DNA of 36,776 nucleotides from Catenulispora pinisilvae (GTDB lineage Bacteria > Actinomycetota > Actinomycetes > Streptomycetales > Catenulisporaceae), in contig NZ_JAAFZA010000095.1 in the NCBI RefSeq assembly GCF_015356865.1, forward strand, positions 1-36,776, written 5' to 3'. Position 1 is the stretch's first letter; each line of letters starts with the position of its first letter. The position numbers were made by a program, and so were the translations under genes. Of the stretch, positions 7,584-15,379 are shown piece after piece. The notes under the pieces were generated by a model that saw nothing but the letters and a program-made list of their open reading frames with translations, searched no databases and had not been told where the DNA came from.

Positions 7584-7886
7584 TCAGTTCGACCCGCCGT
7601 CGCCGTCGTCGCCGCCACCACCGCCGGGCTCCAGGCCCTCGAAGATCTCCTTGCACTCCGGGCACACGGGGAACCGGCTCGGGTCCCGCGAGGGCACCCA
7701 TACCTTCCCGCACAGCGCCACCAGCGGCGTGCCGAACACGGACGCCTCCATGATCTTGTCGCGCTCGGCGTAGTGCGCGAAGCGCTCCTCGTCACCGGGC
7801 TCGTAGCGGTAGTCGGACTCGACGCGTTCCTCGACGATCGTCGAGCCGCCGGTGTCCGTATCCGGTTCGAAAGTCGGCGTGCTCAT
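7584..7886 (-). CDS. DUF3039 domain protein
   Basis: A 100-residue actinobacterial protein of the DUF3039 family, recognisable by DEERFAHYAERDKIMEAS (about 41-58), then LCGKVWVPSRDPSRFPVCPECKEIFEGL. The Cys in LCGK and the CPEC pair could form a zinc site. The tail is Gly/Asp-rich. The start is taken at the ATG 7886 (MSTPTFEPDTD), not at upstream candidates. The function is unknown in all members I know of. It lies 8 bp before the flavin subunit gene and is probably cotranscribed with it, although its family is usually a stand-alone conserved gene. Confidence 0.88.
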   Translation of the reverse strand: MSTPTFEPDTDTGGSTIVEERVESDYRYEPGDEERFAHYAERDKIMEASVFGTPLVALCGKVWVPSRDPSRFPVCPECKEIFEGLEPGGGGGDDGDGGSN

Positions 7887-7970
7887 GCTCTTGAGTCTAT
7901 GCCGCGCCGCCACCGCTGAGCAGCGCCCGCGGGGCGACGCGGCACTGGATCGTTACCTGCAGGTCACGGG

Positions 7971-9638
7971 CTAGCCGTGCAGGTAGACGATTCCCAACTC
8001 GTTGAGCTGCCAGAGCTGGTCCGCGGCTCCGGTGTAGGGCTGCAACTCGATCTCCGGGTTGCCGGAGCCGTCGGTCGAGCCGCCGATCGTGGCGACCAGG
8101 TTCTGGTTCTGCGCCGAGGCCACCGCGTAGTAGCCGCCGCCCTCGGGCTTGAAGAACCAGTGCTGGTTGGCGTTGCCGGTGCAGGCCCACTGTTCCAGCT
8201 TCACTCCGGCCGCGGCCGTCCCGCCGGTCGCGTCCAGGCACATATCGCGGTTGCCGCTGTAGTCGACCTCGTAGGAGCCGTCGGACTTGATCTCGGTGAC
8301 GAAGGACTGGTTCAGGCCGCCGGTTGTGGAGTAGGTGATCAGCGGCCGGCCGTTGGTCGAGTCGCTGTCGGTGCCGCCGCCGGAGAAGTCCCAGACCTTT
8401 CCGGTGGCCTTGCTGGTCAGCTGGAACCAGCCGCCGTCGTCGACCTGGTCCATCCAGGGCTGGCCGGGGGTCAGCGGCCGGATCGTGGTGCCGTCCTGCT
8501 GGTCCAGGGTGCAGTACGACTCAGGGTTCGCCGATCCGTAGAAGTCGCCCAGGCACGCGCCCTCGCCCTCGTATCCGGCCACCCGCAGGTGGTAGGACTG
8601 CCGGATCTCGTCCATGCAGATCAGGCCGCCGAACAGGACCTTCTGGTCGCAGCCGTTGCGGGTCATCTCCGAGGTGTCGATGACGTCGCCGTTGGTGTAC
8701 TCGTACGGCGAGGTGGTCATCTCCGCGCAGACCTCGTGCCCGTAGCTGACCCGCCGCTGGTCCAGGTAGCGCACGCCGGGCACCTGCTCGGCGGCGTGCC
8801 GCAGCGCGTCGGAGAACAGCGGGACCACCAGGTTGTGGCCCCAGGCCAGGTCCTCGGTGAAGGCCGGGCAGCCGTTGGCGACCTTGCCGGCGTAGTTGTC
8901 GATGCCCGAGCGCAGGTCCGGGGTGATCGGCGTGAAGTAGGACTGGAAGAGAAGCTGGTAGTCCGAGTCCGCGTACCCGGCGTTGCGCATCGTCTGCCGG
9001 ACGTCCTGGATCGCCGCGATCACCTTCGGCTGCACGGCCGCCGCGCGCCGCTGGATCTCGGCGGTGCCGATGGTGTCCCGGCAGCCGGTGGACTGCGGGA
9101 TCGGGAAGTACTGGTTGAGGCAGGCCTCCATGATCCCGGTGAAGTCGAAGTCGTCGTTGGCGCCGATGGTCATCACGACCATCTTCACGTCGTTCGACCC
9201 GGCGATCGTGGCCAACTGCGTGTCCTGCTTCGCCTCGCCGTAGTCGCCGCCGCCGCTGCCGGTGACCGCGGAGTACTGCGGCAGCGAGGTGATGTCGCCG
9301 GTCTGCGCGCCGGAGCAGGCGATGTCGAAGGGGGTGAGCCCGGACAGGCCGGTGTCGAAGATCTCGGACTTGGTGCTGCGGTGGCAGTAGTCGCTGGGCC
9401 CGTCGGTGCCGGCGACGTAGCCGTCGCTGGTGTCGGTTCCGGCGCCCTCGCCGGAGATGGCGCTGTCGCCCATCGCGACGATGGCCGCCGCGCCGGTGTG
9501 GGTGGCCGCGGGGGTGGTCGCGGGGTTCGCCGCGGCGGCGGCCGGTGGCGCCGTGGCCTGGGCGGTACCGCTCCATGCGGACACGAGTGCGCCGGTGAGC
9601 GCCGTGGCCGCGAGCAGTGCGATGAGGGGTCTGTTCAC
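7971..9638 (-). CDS. Secreted SGNH-family hydrolase with C-terminal ricin-type lectin domain
   Basis: A 555-residue exported protein. It has a signal peptide (about 1-29, ending SGTAQATA). The SGNH/GDSL hydrolase domain covers about 50-390: block I AMGDSAISGEG with nucleophile Ser, and block III IGANDDF with its Asn. The C-terminal 140 residues form a ricin-B-like beta-trefoil with Q-x-W-like repeats (NQSFV, QHWFF, QLWQL) that should bind polysaccharide. It is probably a lipase or carbohydrate esterase acting on plant or microbial polymers outside the cell; the exact substrate is unknown. The GTG start at 9638 has AGGAGC five bases upstream. It is monocistronic and divergent from the membrane-protein gene at 9812. 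Confidence 0.87.
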   Translation of the reverse strand: MNRPLIALLAATALTGALVSAWSGTAQATAPPAAAAANPATTPAATHTGAAAIVAMGDSAISGEGAGTDTSDGYVAGTDGPSDYCHRSTKSEIFDTGLSGLTPFDIACSGAQTGDITSLPQYSAVTGSGGGDYGEAKQDTQLATIAGSNDVKMVVMTIGANDDFDFTGIMEACLNQYFPIPQSTGCRDTIGTAEIQRRAAAVQPKVIAAIQDVRQTMRNAGYADSDYQLLFQSYFTPITPDLRSGIDNYAGKVANGCPAFTEDLAWGHNLVVPLFSDALRHAAEQVPGVRYLDQRRVSYGHEVCAEMTTSPYEYTNGDVIDTSEMTRNGCDQKVLFGGLICMDEIRQSYHLRVAGYEGEGACLGDFYGSANPESYCTLDQQDGTTIRPLTPGQPWMDQVDDGGWFQLTSKATGKVWDFSGGGTDSDSTNGRPLITYSTTGGLNQSFVTEIKSDGSYEVDYSGNRDMCLDATGGTAAAGVKLEQWACTGNANQHWFFKPEGGGYYAVASAQNQNLVATIGGSTDGSGNPEIELQPYTGAADQLWQLNELGIVYLHG

Positions 9639-9702
9639 AAAGTGCTCCTAGCAGGTGGGGAGGTGCTTCGGAGGTGGAACATGACGATTCCTCAAATATG
9701 AC

Positions 9703-9717
9703 TTACCTGCGGGTAGC
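9703..9717. promoter_or_regulatory. Possible TetR-type operator in divergent region
   Basis: In the 173-bp region between the divergent hydrolase (start 9638) and membrane-protein (start 9812) genes, TTACCTGCGGGTAGC contains the imperfect palindrome TACC-TGCG-GGTA. Sites of this general shape are common for actinobacterial TetR-type regulators of lipid genes. This is one short palindrome with no supporting second copy. Confidence 0.3.
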
Positions 9718-9811
9718 AAACAAGGGGCAGGTTCCGGCGCCGCGCGCCGCCCCCGATTGCGGGCTACCAAGCGGTCACAATGGAGCGAACCGCTATGAAT
9801 GGACTGATACT

Positions 9812-10633
9812 GTGACCGAGAACCCGAATACCCCGCCGGACCCGAACGCCGGCCAGCCCCCTGGCGGTCCGATCGGCCAGCCCTCGACGCCCGCGCAGCC
9901 GACACCGCCTCAGACGCCGTCGGCCCAGTCGGCCGCTGAGGCCGGGAAGTCTGAGGCGGCGAAGTCTGGGGCGGCCCAGGCCGAGGCGGCGAAGTCGGAG
10001 GCGGTCTCGGCCGCGAAGTCCGCCGCCGAGCCGGGCGAATCCGGCGCCACCGCCCTGCCCCGCAGCCCCCAGCCCGGCACCGAGTCACCGGTGACGCAGA
10101 ACCCGGCGACCGGCGCCTTGACCGACGACCCGTGGGTCGAGCCGACCGACGAAGAGGCCGGGTTCGCCGAGCCGGTGGACCCGAACGCCCCGAACACCGG
10201 CGTCGCGGCCACCTTCCTGCCCGGCATCGACGCCGCCGCGGTCCTGGCGCTGGTCGTGGCGGCCCTGGCGGCCGGCGCGTACCTGCTGGTCAACCCGCTG
10301 GTCCAGGCCCACGACGCGGCCCGGACCTGGTCGGACTTCAAGAACAACGTGCCGCGCACCAAGCAGGACCCGTTCGGCGTGCAGCGGGACTGGGTCTCCT
10401 ACCAGTCCTGGGCGCACATCATCCTGGGCCTGGTCGCGGTGCTGCTGGCGCTCTTGGTGCTGGGACTGTGGACGGCGCAGAAGAACAAGCTGCGGTCGCG
10501 CTCGTTCGCGCAGGCGGCGCTGGTGCTGGGGCTGGCGGTGGTGCTCTACGGCATCCTGCTCAAGACCGGCGCGGTCGGGTCGGAGATCCCGAGCATGAAG
10601 GCCATCACCTCCGGGCTCAGCTCCTCGCAGTAG
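9812..10633 (+). CDS. Membrane protein with Pro/Ala-rich N-terminal region
   Basis: A 273-residue protein of unknown function. Residues 1-130 are low complexity: Pro/Gly/Thr-rich, then EAAKS-type repeats (KSEAAKSGAAQAEAAKSEA), then an acidic stretch. Three hydrophobic helices follow: AAVLALVVAALAAGAYLLV, IILGLVAVLLALLVLGLW and ALVLGLAVVLYGILL. Between helices 1 and 2 lies a soluble loop (WSDFKNNVPRTKQDPFGVQ). The GTG start at 9812 is preferred because the open frame upstream reads through the divergent promoter region. It converges with the YqgE gene; a GC-rich hairpin separates them. No family was recognised. Confidence 0.75.
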   Translation: MTENPNTPPDPNAGQPPGGPIGQPSTPAQPTPPQTPSAQSAAEAGKSEAAKSGAAQAEAAKSEAVSAAKSAAEPGESGATALPRSPQPGTESPVTQNPATGALTDDPWVEPTDEEAGFAEPVDPNAPNTGVAATFLPGIDAAAVLALVVAALAAGAYLLVNPLVQAHDAARTWSDFKNNVPRTKQDPFGVQRDWVSYQSWAHIILGLVAVLLALLVLGLWTAQKNKLRSRSFAQAALVLGLAVVLYGILLKTGAVGSEIPSMKAITSGLSSSQ

Positions 10634-10689
10634 CGCGCGGCGGCAGCGGAGGGCGCCAGCGCACGCGAGTTCCCGCACACACTCAAGGA

Positions 10690-10720
10690 CCCGGCGCCGC
10701 GGACCGACCGCGGTGCCGGG
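10690..10720. terminator. GC-rich hairpin between convergent genes
   Basis: A 13-bp stem (10690-10702 with 10708-10720) with a single G-U/A-C type mismatch and a 5-nt loop lies 57 bp after the membrane-protein stop and 47 bp past the end of the YqgE gene. There is no T tract, which is usual for actinomycete terminators. It probably serves both directions. Confidence 0.7.
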
Positions 10721-10745
10721 CTCTGGAGCGGGTTTCATCTCAGCT

Positions 10746-10791
10746 AATTGAGATCAGGGTCCTCGGTCAATTGAGATCAGGGTCCTCGGTC
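10746..10791. repeat. Perfect 23-bp tandem duplication at the yqgE 3' end
   Basis: The segment 10746-10768 is repeated exactly at 10769-10791. The copy at 10769-10791 holds the last codons of the YqgE gene (EDPDLN); the stop codon straddles the junction at 10767-10769. The copy at 10746-10768 is downstream and out of frame, so the protein sequence is unaffected. Confidence 0.9.
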
Positions 10792-11384
10792 CAGTTCGCC
10801 ACCATCGCGATCGGCCCGCCCTGGCGCCGCAGCACTTTGCGCCACAGCTCCTCCGGCTCGGTGGTGAACACGTCGGCCAGCTCCGGCTCGACCACGTACC
10901 AGGCTCGCTGCGCCAGTTCCCCGGCCAGCTGCCCGGGGCCCCAGCCGGCGTACCCGGCGAAGATCCGCAGCGCGGTCAGATCCGGGGCCAGCACCTCCGG
11001 CGGAGCGTCCAGGTCGACCAGGCCCAGCCGGCCGGAGAACTGGCGCCAGCCCAGCGGCTCCTCGCCGGGCACCGCCGCCTCGGGCCGCACACAGGCGATG
11101 CCCAGCGCCGAGTCCAGCGCGACCGGCCCGCCCAGGAACACCGTCGGGGGCTCGGCCGCCAGCGGTGCCCAGGTCTCCAGCACGTCCTCGACGTCCAGGC
11201 TGCCGGGCCGGTTGAGGACGACGCCCAGGGTGCCGTCGTCGTCGTGGTCGACGACCAGCACCACCGTGCGGTCGAAGTTGGGGTCGACCAGGACCGTCGT
11301 GGCGACCAGCAGTTTGCCGGTCAGCCGTTCCAGCGGCACTCTGCCGCCGTCCTGCTCCCCCGCGTCGCGCCCTGCGTCCGTCAT
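10767..11384 (-). CDS. YqgE/AlgH family protein (DUF179)
   Basis: A 205-residue protein of the YqgE/AlgH family: LTGKLLVATTVLVDPNFDRTVVL at the N-terminus, DDGTLGVVLNRP in the middle, VFLGGPV around 95, and FAGYAGWGPGQLAGELA towards the C-terminus, all hallmarks of the fold. Its biochemical role is not established; in other bacteria it is linked to transcriptional control of envelope functions. The ATG at 11384 is chosen; an in-frame ATG three codons upstream is equally possible. The 3' end has been tandemly duplicated outside the reading frame. The gene is divergent from murA, a pairing I recall from actinobacterial genomes. Confidence 0.88.
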   Translation of the reverse strand: MTDAGRDAGEQDGGRVPLERLTGKLLVATTVLVDPNFDRTVVLVVDHDDDGTLGVVLNRPGSLDVEDVLETWAPLAAEPPTVFLGGPVALDSALGIACVRPEAAVPGEEPLGWRQFSGRLGLVDLDAPPEVLAPDLTALRIFAGYAGWGPGQLAGELAQRAWYVVEPELADVFTTEPEELWRKVLRRQGGPIAMVANWTEDPDLN

Positions 11385-11709
11385 GGCACACATGATCCCG
11401 CACCCGGACCCCCGCTGGCGCCTTTTGCCCCAAGGCCCGCGCGTCCGCGACCGCCTCTTGACGCTCCGTTGACCTTCCGCGCCCGTGTCGGCCGCGGATC
11501 GGCGACACTCAGCGTTCGAACCAGTACGTCCTGTTGCCCCGCACCGGGTCCGCCCCCGCCGACACCTCCCGCACGAACTGTGATCTTCGCGAGCTTCGAC
11601 CGCATGCGCCCGGTGTTCGAGTACCCTGGATCGGCCGCCGCCTCGCCCCGTTCCGCCCCGTTCCGCAGCCCCGGCGGAACGGTCCGCAGCACACACCCAG
11701 TGGAGAACC
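11385..11709. promoter_or_regulatory. Divergent intergenic region yqgE-murA
   Basis: This 325-bp region must hold both promoters. I see a TACCCT at 11622-11627 that could serve as a -10 element for murA, but no convincing -35 at the right distance. TTGACG and TTGACC at about 11458-11476 lack clear -10 partners. The murA leader is rich in repeated TTCCGC/CCCGTT runs. No RNA gene or ORF with convincing support was seen. Confidence 0.4.
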
Positions 11710-13083
11710 ATGGAGCTGAGCACCGCTTCCGACGTCCTGACAGTGCACGGCGGTACCGCCCTGTCCGGAGAGGTCCGGGTCCGAGGGGCGAAAAACCTGG
11801 TTCCCAAAGCGATGGTGGCCGCGCTGCTCGGACACGGGACCTCGGTGCTGCACAACGTGCCGCAGATCTCCGACGTCCGGATCGTCACCGGCCTGTTGGA
11901 AGCGCACGGCGTCTCGGTCACCCGCGGTGCCCCCGGGCCCGACGGGGAACCGAGCGACACCCTGATCCTGGACCCGGCCTCGGTCGAGCAGGCCAGCGAC
12001 ACCGCGGTCGAGGCGCACGCCGGCACCAGCCGGATCCCGGTCCTGTTCTGCGGCCCGCTGCTGCACCGGCTGGGCCGGGCCTTCATCCCGGACCTGGGCG
12101 GCTGCAAGATCGGCGACCGGCCGATCGACTTCCACCTGGACGCCCTGCGGGCCTTCGGCGCGGTGGTCGAGAAGCGCCCCGAGGGCCTGCTGATCTCGGC
12201 GCCCGAACGCCTGCACGGCACCCAGATCCGGCTGCCCTACCCCAGCGTCGGCGCCACCGAGCAGGTGCTGTTGACCGCGGTGCTGGCCGAGGGCGTGACA
12301 GAGCTCTCCAACGCCGCCACCGAGCCGGAGATCGTGGACCTGATCGCGGTGCTTCAGAAGATGGGCGCCATCATCTCGGTGCACAACGGCCGGGTGATCC
12401 GGATCATCGGCGTGGACCAGCTCGGCGGTTTCACCCACCGCGCCATCCCGGACCGGCTGGAGACCGCCTCCTGGGCCTGCGCGGCCCTGGCCACCGGCGG
12501 CGACATCCGGGTGATCGGCGCCGCCCAGGGCGAGATGATGACGTTCCTCAACGTCTTCCGGCGCATAGGGGGAGACTTCGAGGTCGACGACACCCCCGGC
12601 GAGCCCTCGATCCGGTTCTGGCACTCCGGCGGCCAGATGCGCGCCCTGGCCCTGGAGACCGACGTCTACCCGGGCCTGTCCACCGACTGGCAGCAGCCGC
12701 TGGTGGTGGCCCTGACCCAGGCCCACGGCCTGTCGATCATCCACGAGACGGTCTACGAGCAGCGTCTGGGCTTCACCGACGCGCTGAACCGGATGGGCGC
12801 CCAGATCCAGCTGTACCGGGAATGCCTCGGTGGCAGCGCGTGCCGCTTCGGCCAGCGCAACTTCATGCACTCGGCGGTCATCTCCGGCCCGACCAAACTG
12901 CACGGCGCCGAACTGACCATCCCCGACCTGCGCGCCGGCTTCAGCTACCTGATCGCCGCGCTCGCCGCCCAGGGCACGTCCACGGTGCACGGCATCAGCC
13001 TGATCCGCCGCGGCTACGAGGACTTCGAGGCGAAGCTCTCGGCGCTGGGCGCGGACGTGGAACTCGGCATCCCGGCGGCATAA
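11710..13083 (+). CDS. murA: UDP-N-acetylglucosamine 1-carboxyvinyltransferase
   Basis: A 457-residue MurA, which transfers enolpyruvate from PEP to UDP-GlcNAc in the first committed step of peptidoglycan synthesis in the cytoplasm. Features: the two-domain inverted a/b barrel family, the substrate-binding Lys-Asn pair in RGAKN (K28, N29), and the mobile-loop catalytic cysteine in GGCKIGDRPIDFHL (C132). Retention of Cys rather than Asp predicts the usual fosfomycin-sensitive chemistry. It also has AQGEMMTFLNVFRRIGG and TDVYPGLSTDWQQP, conserved in the actinobacterial type. It is slightly longer than the E. coli enzyme (419 residues). It is monocistronic and divergent from the YqgE gene. Confidence 0.95.
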   Translation: MELSTASDVLTVHGGTALSGEVRVRGAKNLVPKAMVAALLGHGTSVLHNVPQISDVRIVTGLLEAHGVSVTRGAPGPDGEPSDTLILDPASVEQASDTAVEAHAGTSRIPVLFCGPLLHRLGRAFIPDLGGCKIGDRPIDFHLDALRAFGAVVEKRPEGLLISAPERLHGTQIRLPYPSVGATEQVLLTAVLAEGVTELSNAATEPEIVDLIAVLQKMGAIISVHNGRVIRIIGVDQLGGFTHRAIPDRLETASWACAALATGGDIRVIGAAQGEMMTFLNVFRRIGGDFEVDDTPGEPSIRFWHSGGQMRALALETDVYPGLSTDWQQPLVVALTQAHGLSIIHETVYEQRLGFTDALNRMGAQIQLYRECLGGSACRFGQRNFMHSAVISGPTKLHGAELTIPDLRAGFSYLIAALAAQGTSTVHGISLIRRGYEDFEAKLSALGADVELGIPAA

Positions 13084-13154
13084 CACCCGGGCCCGGGCCG
13101 ATCGGCGGGGCCGGCGCGATCACCGCGGCGGGCGGCATCTGAAGCTGCCCGCGC

Positions 13155-13337
13155 TCATCGCCTCACCGGCCCCGGCGGACGCAACGGTTCTCCAGTGGCC
13201 GTCCGTGCGGTCAGTCGCGCGGCGCGAGCACCGGCGTCGCGCGCCGCGGTCGTCAGGCGGTCGTAGGTGACGAACCCGGCCAGCTCAGTTCCGAATGGGT
13301 CACGGAGGCCGACAGTATGCACACTCACAGTAGCCAT
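13155..13337 (-). CDS. Possible small hypothetical protein
   Basis: A 60-residue frame beginning MATVSVHTVGLRDPFGTEL and ending GPVRR lies in the 305-bp gap between murA and the reductase gene. Third positions are mostly G or C, and the N-terminal half looks like a beta-strand-rich soluble segment. No clear ribosome binding site precedes the ATG at 13337, and a TTG six codons upstream is an alternative start. I do not recognise a family. It may be real or a chance frame in GC-rich DNA; the rest of the gap shows only GC-rich palindromic bits, such as CCCGGGCCCGGG just after murA. Confidence 0.3.
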   Translation of the reverse strand: MATVSVHTVGLRDPFGTELAGFVTYDRLTTAARDAGARAARLTARTATGEPLRPPGPVRR

Positions 13338-13388
13338 GTGACTGGTGTGCGACAAAAGGGTGTCGCATAGGCGCGTCGACCGACGCCC

Positions 13389-13868
13389 CTACCCCACCTG
13401 CGGCGTCAGCAGGATCACCCGGGCCCCGAGCCGCACCGCCTCGCGCACCGCGTCCGGATCCGGGTCCCCGGCGGCGTCGAAGCCGATGGTGTGGAACTTC
13501 GCGAAGGCGTGGTTGTCCCGGCACATCAGTGTGTAGAGGTCGGCGACGCGGTCGGGGTCCGTCACCACCTCGACCTCGGCTGAGCGCAGGCGTCCCTTGT
13601 ACCGGACCTGGATCGGGTCGCCGGTGCGCAGGTTGCGGACCCAGGCGAACTGCGTGCCGATCAGCACCTTCCCGTCGTGCTCCATGTAGGCGATCGGGAT
13701 GGCGTACCGCTTGCCGCTCTTGCGGCCGAAGACGTACAGCAGGATCAGCCTGCGGCCGATCCCCTTGGCCACTCCCGGCGTGCTCAGGGCGGTGCGGGTG
13801 AGAGCATTCACCAGGCCTTGTACCGGCAGCTTCCGGGCCTGCCCCGCCGCTTTCGTCTCGGTACCCAT
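13389..13868 (-). CDS. Nitroreductase/deazaflavin-dependent oxidoreductase family protein
   Basis: A 159-residue split-barrel protein of the F420-dependent Ddn-like family. It contains LILLYVFGRKSGKRYAIPIAY (the first strands of the barrel, with the R-x-S-G-x-x-R-x-I-P-like cofactor motif), then LIGTQFAWVRNLRTGDPIQVRYKGR, typical of the family, and the LMCRDNHAFAKF helix. Members use coenzyme F420 (or sometimes flavin) to reduce quinones or other small molecules; the substrate is unknown here. F420 use fits an actinobacterial host. The ATG at 13868 is followed by a basic N-terminal helix that could lie on the membrane. A perfect hairpin separates it from the upstream malic enzyme gene. Confidence 0.82.
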   Translation of the reverse strand: MGTETKAAGQARKLPVQGLVNALTRTALSTPGVAKGIGRRLILLYVFGRKSGKRYAIPIAYMEHDGKVLIGTQFAWVRNLRTGDPIQVRYKGRLRSAEVEVVTDPDRVADLYTLMCRDNHAFAKFHTIGFDAAGDPDPDAVREAVRLGARVILLTPQVG

Positions 13869-13912
13869 GGTGCGGACGCTACTCCGGCATCCGCGCCCCG
13901 ACCACGGTTCGG

Positions 13913-13939
13913 CGCCGGCCGGGTCCGAACCGGCCGGCG
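13913..13939 (-). terminator. GC-only hairpin after malic enzyme gene
   Basis: A perfect 10-bp stem (13913-13922 with 13930-13939, arms CGCCGGCCGG and CCGGCCGGCG) with a 7-nt loop lies 28 bp downstream of the malic enzyme stop on the minus strand and 45 bp before the reductase start. It lacks a T tract. It is probably a terminator or an attenuating structure between two co-directional genes. Confidence 0.65.
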
Positions 13940-13966
13940 TGGCGCGCGCCCGGCACCTGCTTCGCC

Positions 13967-15379
13967 CTACTCGCCGTGCTCGCCCTTCACCGCCGCGACC
14001 ACGGCCTCGGCCACGGTCTTGGCCAGGTCCTTGTGGAACACGCTCGGCACGATGTAGCTGGGGTTCAGGTCGCTGTCCGGCACCGCCGAGGCGATCGCCC
14101 GGGCCGCGGCGACCAGCACCTCGGGGGTGACGTCGTTGGACTGCGCGTCGATCAGGCCGCGGAAGACGCCGGGGAAGGCCAGTACGTTGTTGATCTGGTT
14201 CGGGTAGTCGCTGCGGCCGGTGGCCACCACGGCCGCGTGCGCCAGCGCGTCGTCCGGGTCCACCTCGGGCTCGGGGTTGGCCAGGGCGAAGACGATCGCG
14301 CCGGGGGCCATGGTCGCGATGTCGTCGCCGGTGAGGATGCGCGGCGCGGAGACCCCGATGAAGACGTCGGCCCCGGCCAGCGCCTCCTTCAGGGTGCCGG
14401 TGAGGTTGCCGGGGTTGGTGTGGTCGGCGACCCAGCGCAACTCGCCGTCGCCGTCGCCGCCGTTCACGTCGGCGCGGCCGACGTGCACGACGCCGTGGTA
14501 GTCGGCGACCGTGATGTCGGTGGCGCCGGCGGCGATCAGCAGTTTGAGGATCGCGGTGCCGGCCGCGCCGGCCCCGGAGCCGACGATCCGCACGTCCTGG
14601 AGCTTCTTGCCGACCACCTTCAGCGCGTTGGTCAGCGCGGCCAGCACCACGATCGCGGTGCCGTGCTGGTCGTCGTGGAAGACCGGGATGTCCAACTCCT
14701 CGCGCAGCCGGCGCTCGATCTCGAAGCAGCGGGGCGCGCTGATGTCCTCCAGGTTGATCCCGGCGAAGCCCGGGGCGATCGCCTTGACCACCATGATGAT
14801 CTCCTCGGTGTCCTGCGTGTCCAGGCACAGCGGCCACGCGTCCACCCCGGCGAACTGCTTGAACAGCGCCGCCTTGCCCTCCATCACCGGCAGCGCCGCG
14901 ATCGGCCCGATGTTGCCCAGCCCGAGCACCGCCGAGCCGTCGGTGACCACGGCCACGGTGTTGCGCTTGATGGTCAGGCGCCGGGCGTCGCCGGGGTTCT
15001 CGGCCAGGGCCAGCGACACCCGCGCGACGCCGGGGGTGTAGGCCATGGACAGCTCGTCGCGGTTGCGCAGCGCGACCTTGGAGCTCATCTCGATCTTGCC
15101 GCCGAGGTGCATCAGGAAGGTCCGGTCGGAGACCTTGCCGACCTCGACCCCCTCGATCTTGCCCAGTTCCTCGGTGATCGCCCGGGAGTGCTCCTCGCTG
15201 CTGGCCGCGATCGTGACGTCGACCCGCAGCCGGTCCCGCCCGGAGCCGGAGACGTCCAAGCCGGTCACGACGCCGCCGGCGTCCTCCACCGCTCTGGTGA
15301 TCCCGCTCACCGCGTTGCCGTAGGAGGGTGCCTCCAGACGGACGGTGATCGAATAGGACACGCTGGGCGAGGCGGACAC
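13967..15379 (-). CDS. NAD(P)-dependent malic enzyme with N-terminal ACT-like domain
   Basis: A 470-residue cytoplasmic enzyme that decarboxylates malate to pyruvate and CO2 while reducing NAD(P). Residues 1-85 form an ACT-like ligand-binding domain (SITVRLEAPSYGNAVSGITR). The malic-enzyme core follows: MAYTPGVARV, the Lys-containing RNTVAVVTDGSAVLGLGNIG, the metal-binding FAGINLEDISAPRCFEIE and FHDDQHGTA, and the Rossmann motif GSGAGAAG. It ends with ALANPEPEVDP and PNQINNVLAFPGVFRG. This is the short bacterial type with a regulatory domain. The GTG start at 15379 has AAAGGAGAA six bases upstream. It is likely monocistronic. It links to the lactate/pyruvate theme of the cluster only loosely. 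Confidence 0.93.
   Translation of the reverse strand: MSASPSVSYSITVRLEAPSYGNAVSGITRAVEDAGGVVTGLDVSGSGRDRLRVDVTIAASSEEHSRAITEELGKIEGVEVGKVSDRTFLMHLGGKIEMSSKVALRNRDELSMAYTPGVARVSLALAENPGDARRLTIKRNTVAVVTDGSAVLGLGNIGPIAALPVMEGKAALFKQFAGVDAWPLCLDTQDTEEIIMVVKAIAPGFAGINLEDISAPRCFEIERRLREELDIPVFHDDQHGTAIVVLAALTNALKVVGKKLQDVRIVGSGAGAAGTAILKLLIAAGATDITVADYHGVVHVGRADVNGGDGDGELRWVADHTNPGNLTGTLKEALAGADVFIGVSAPRILTGDDIATMAPGAIVFALANPEPEVDPDDALAHAAVVATGRSDYPNQINNVLAFPGVFRGLIDAQSNDVTPEVLVAAARAIASAVPDSDLNPSYIVPSVFHKDLAKTVAEAVVAAVKGEHGE

Noticed and set aside
5872-7773. A 633-codon plus-strand frame opposite the flavin subunit
   Set aside because: It has the same antisense composition bias; the opposite strand encodes a recognisable CoxM-type domain.
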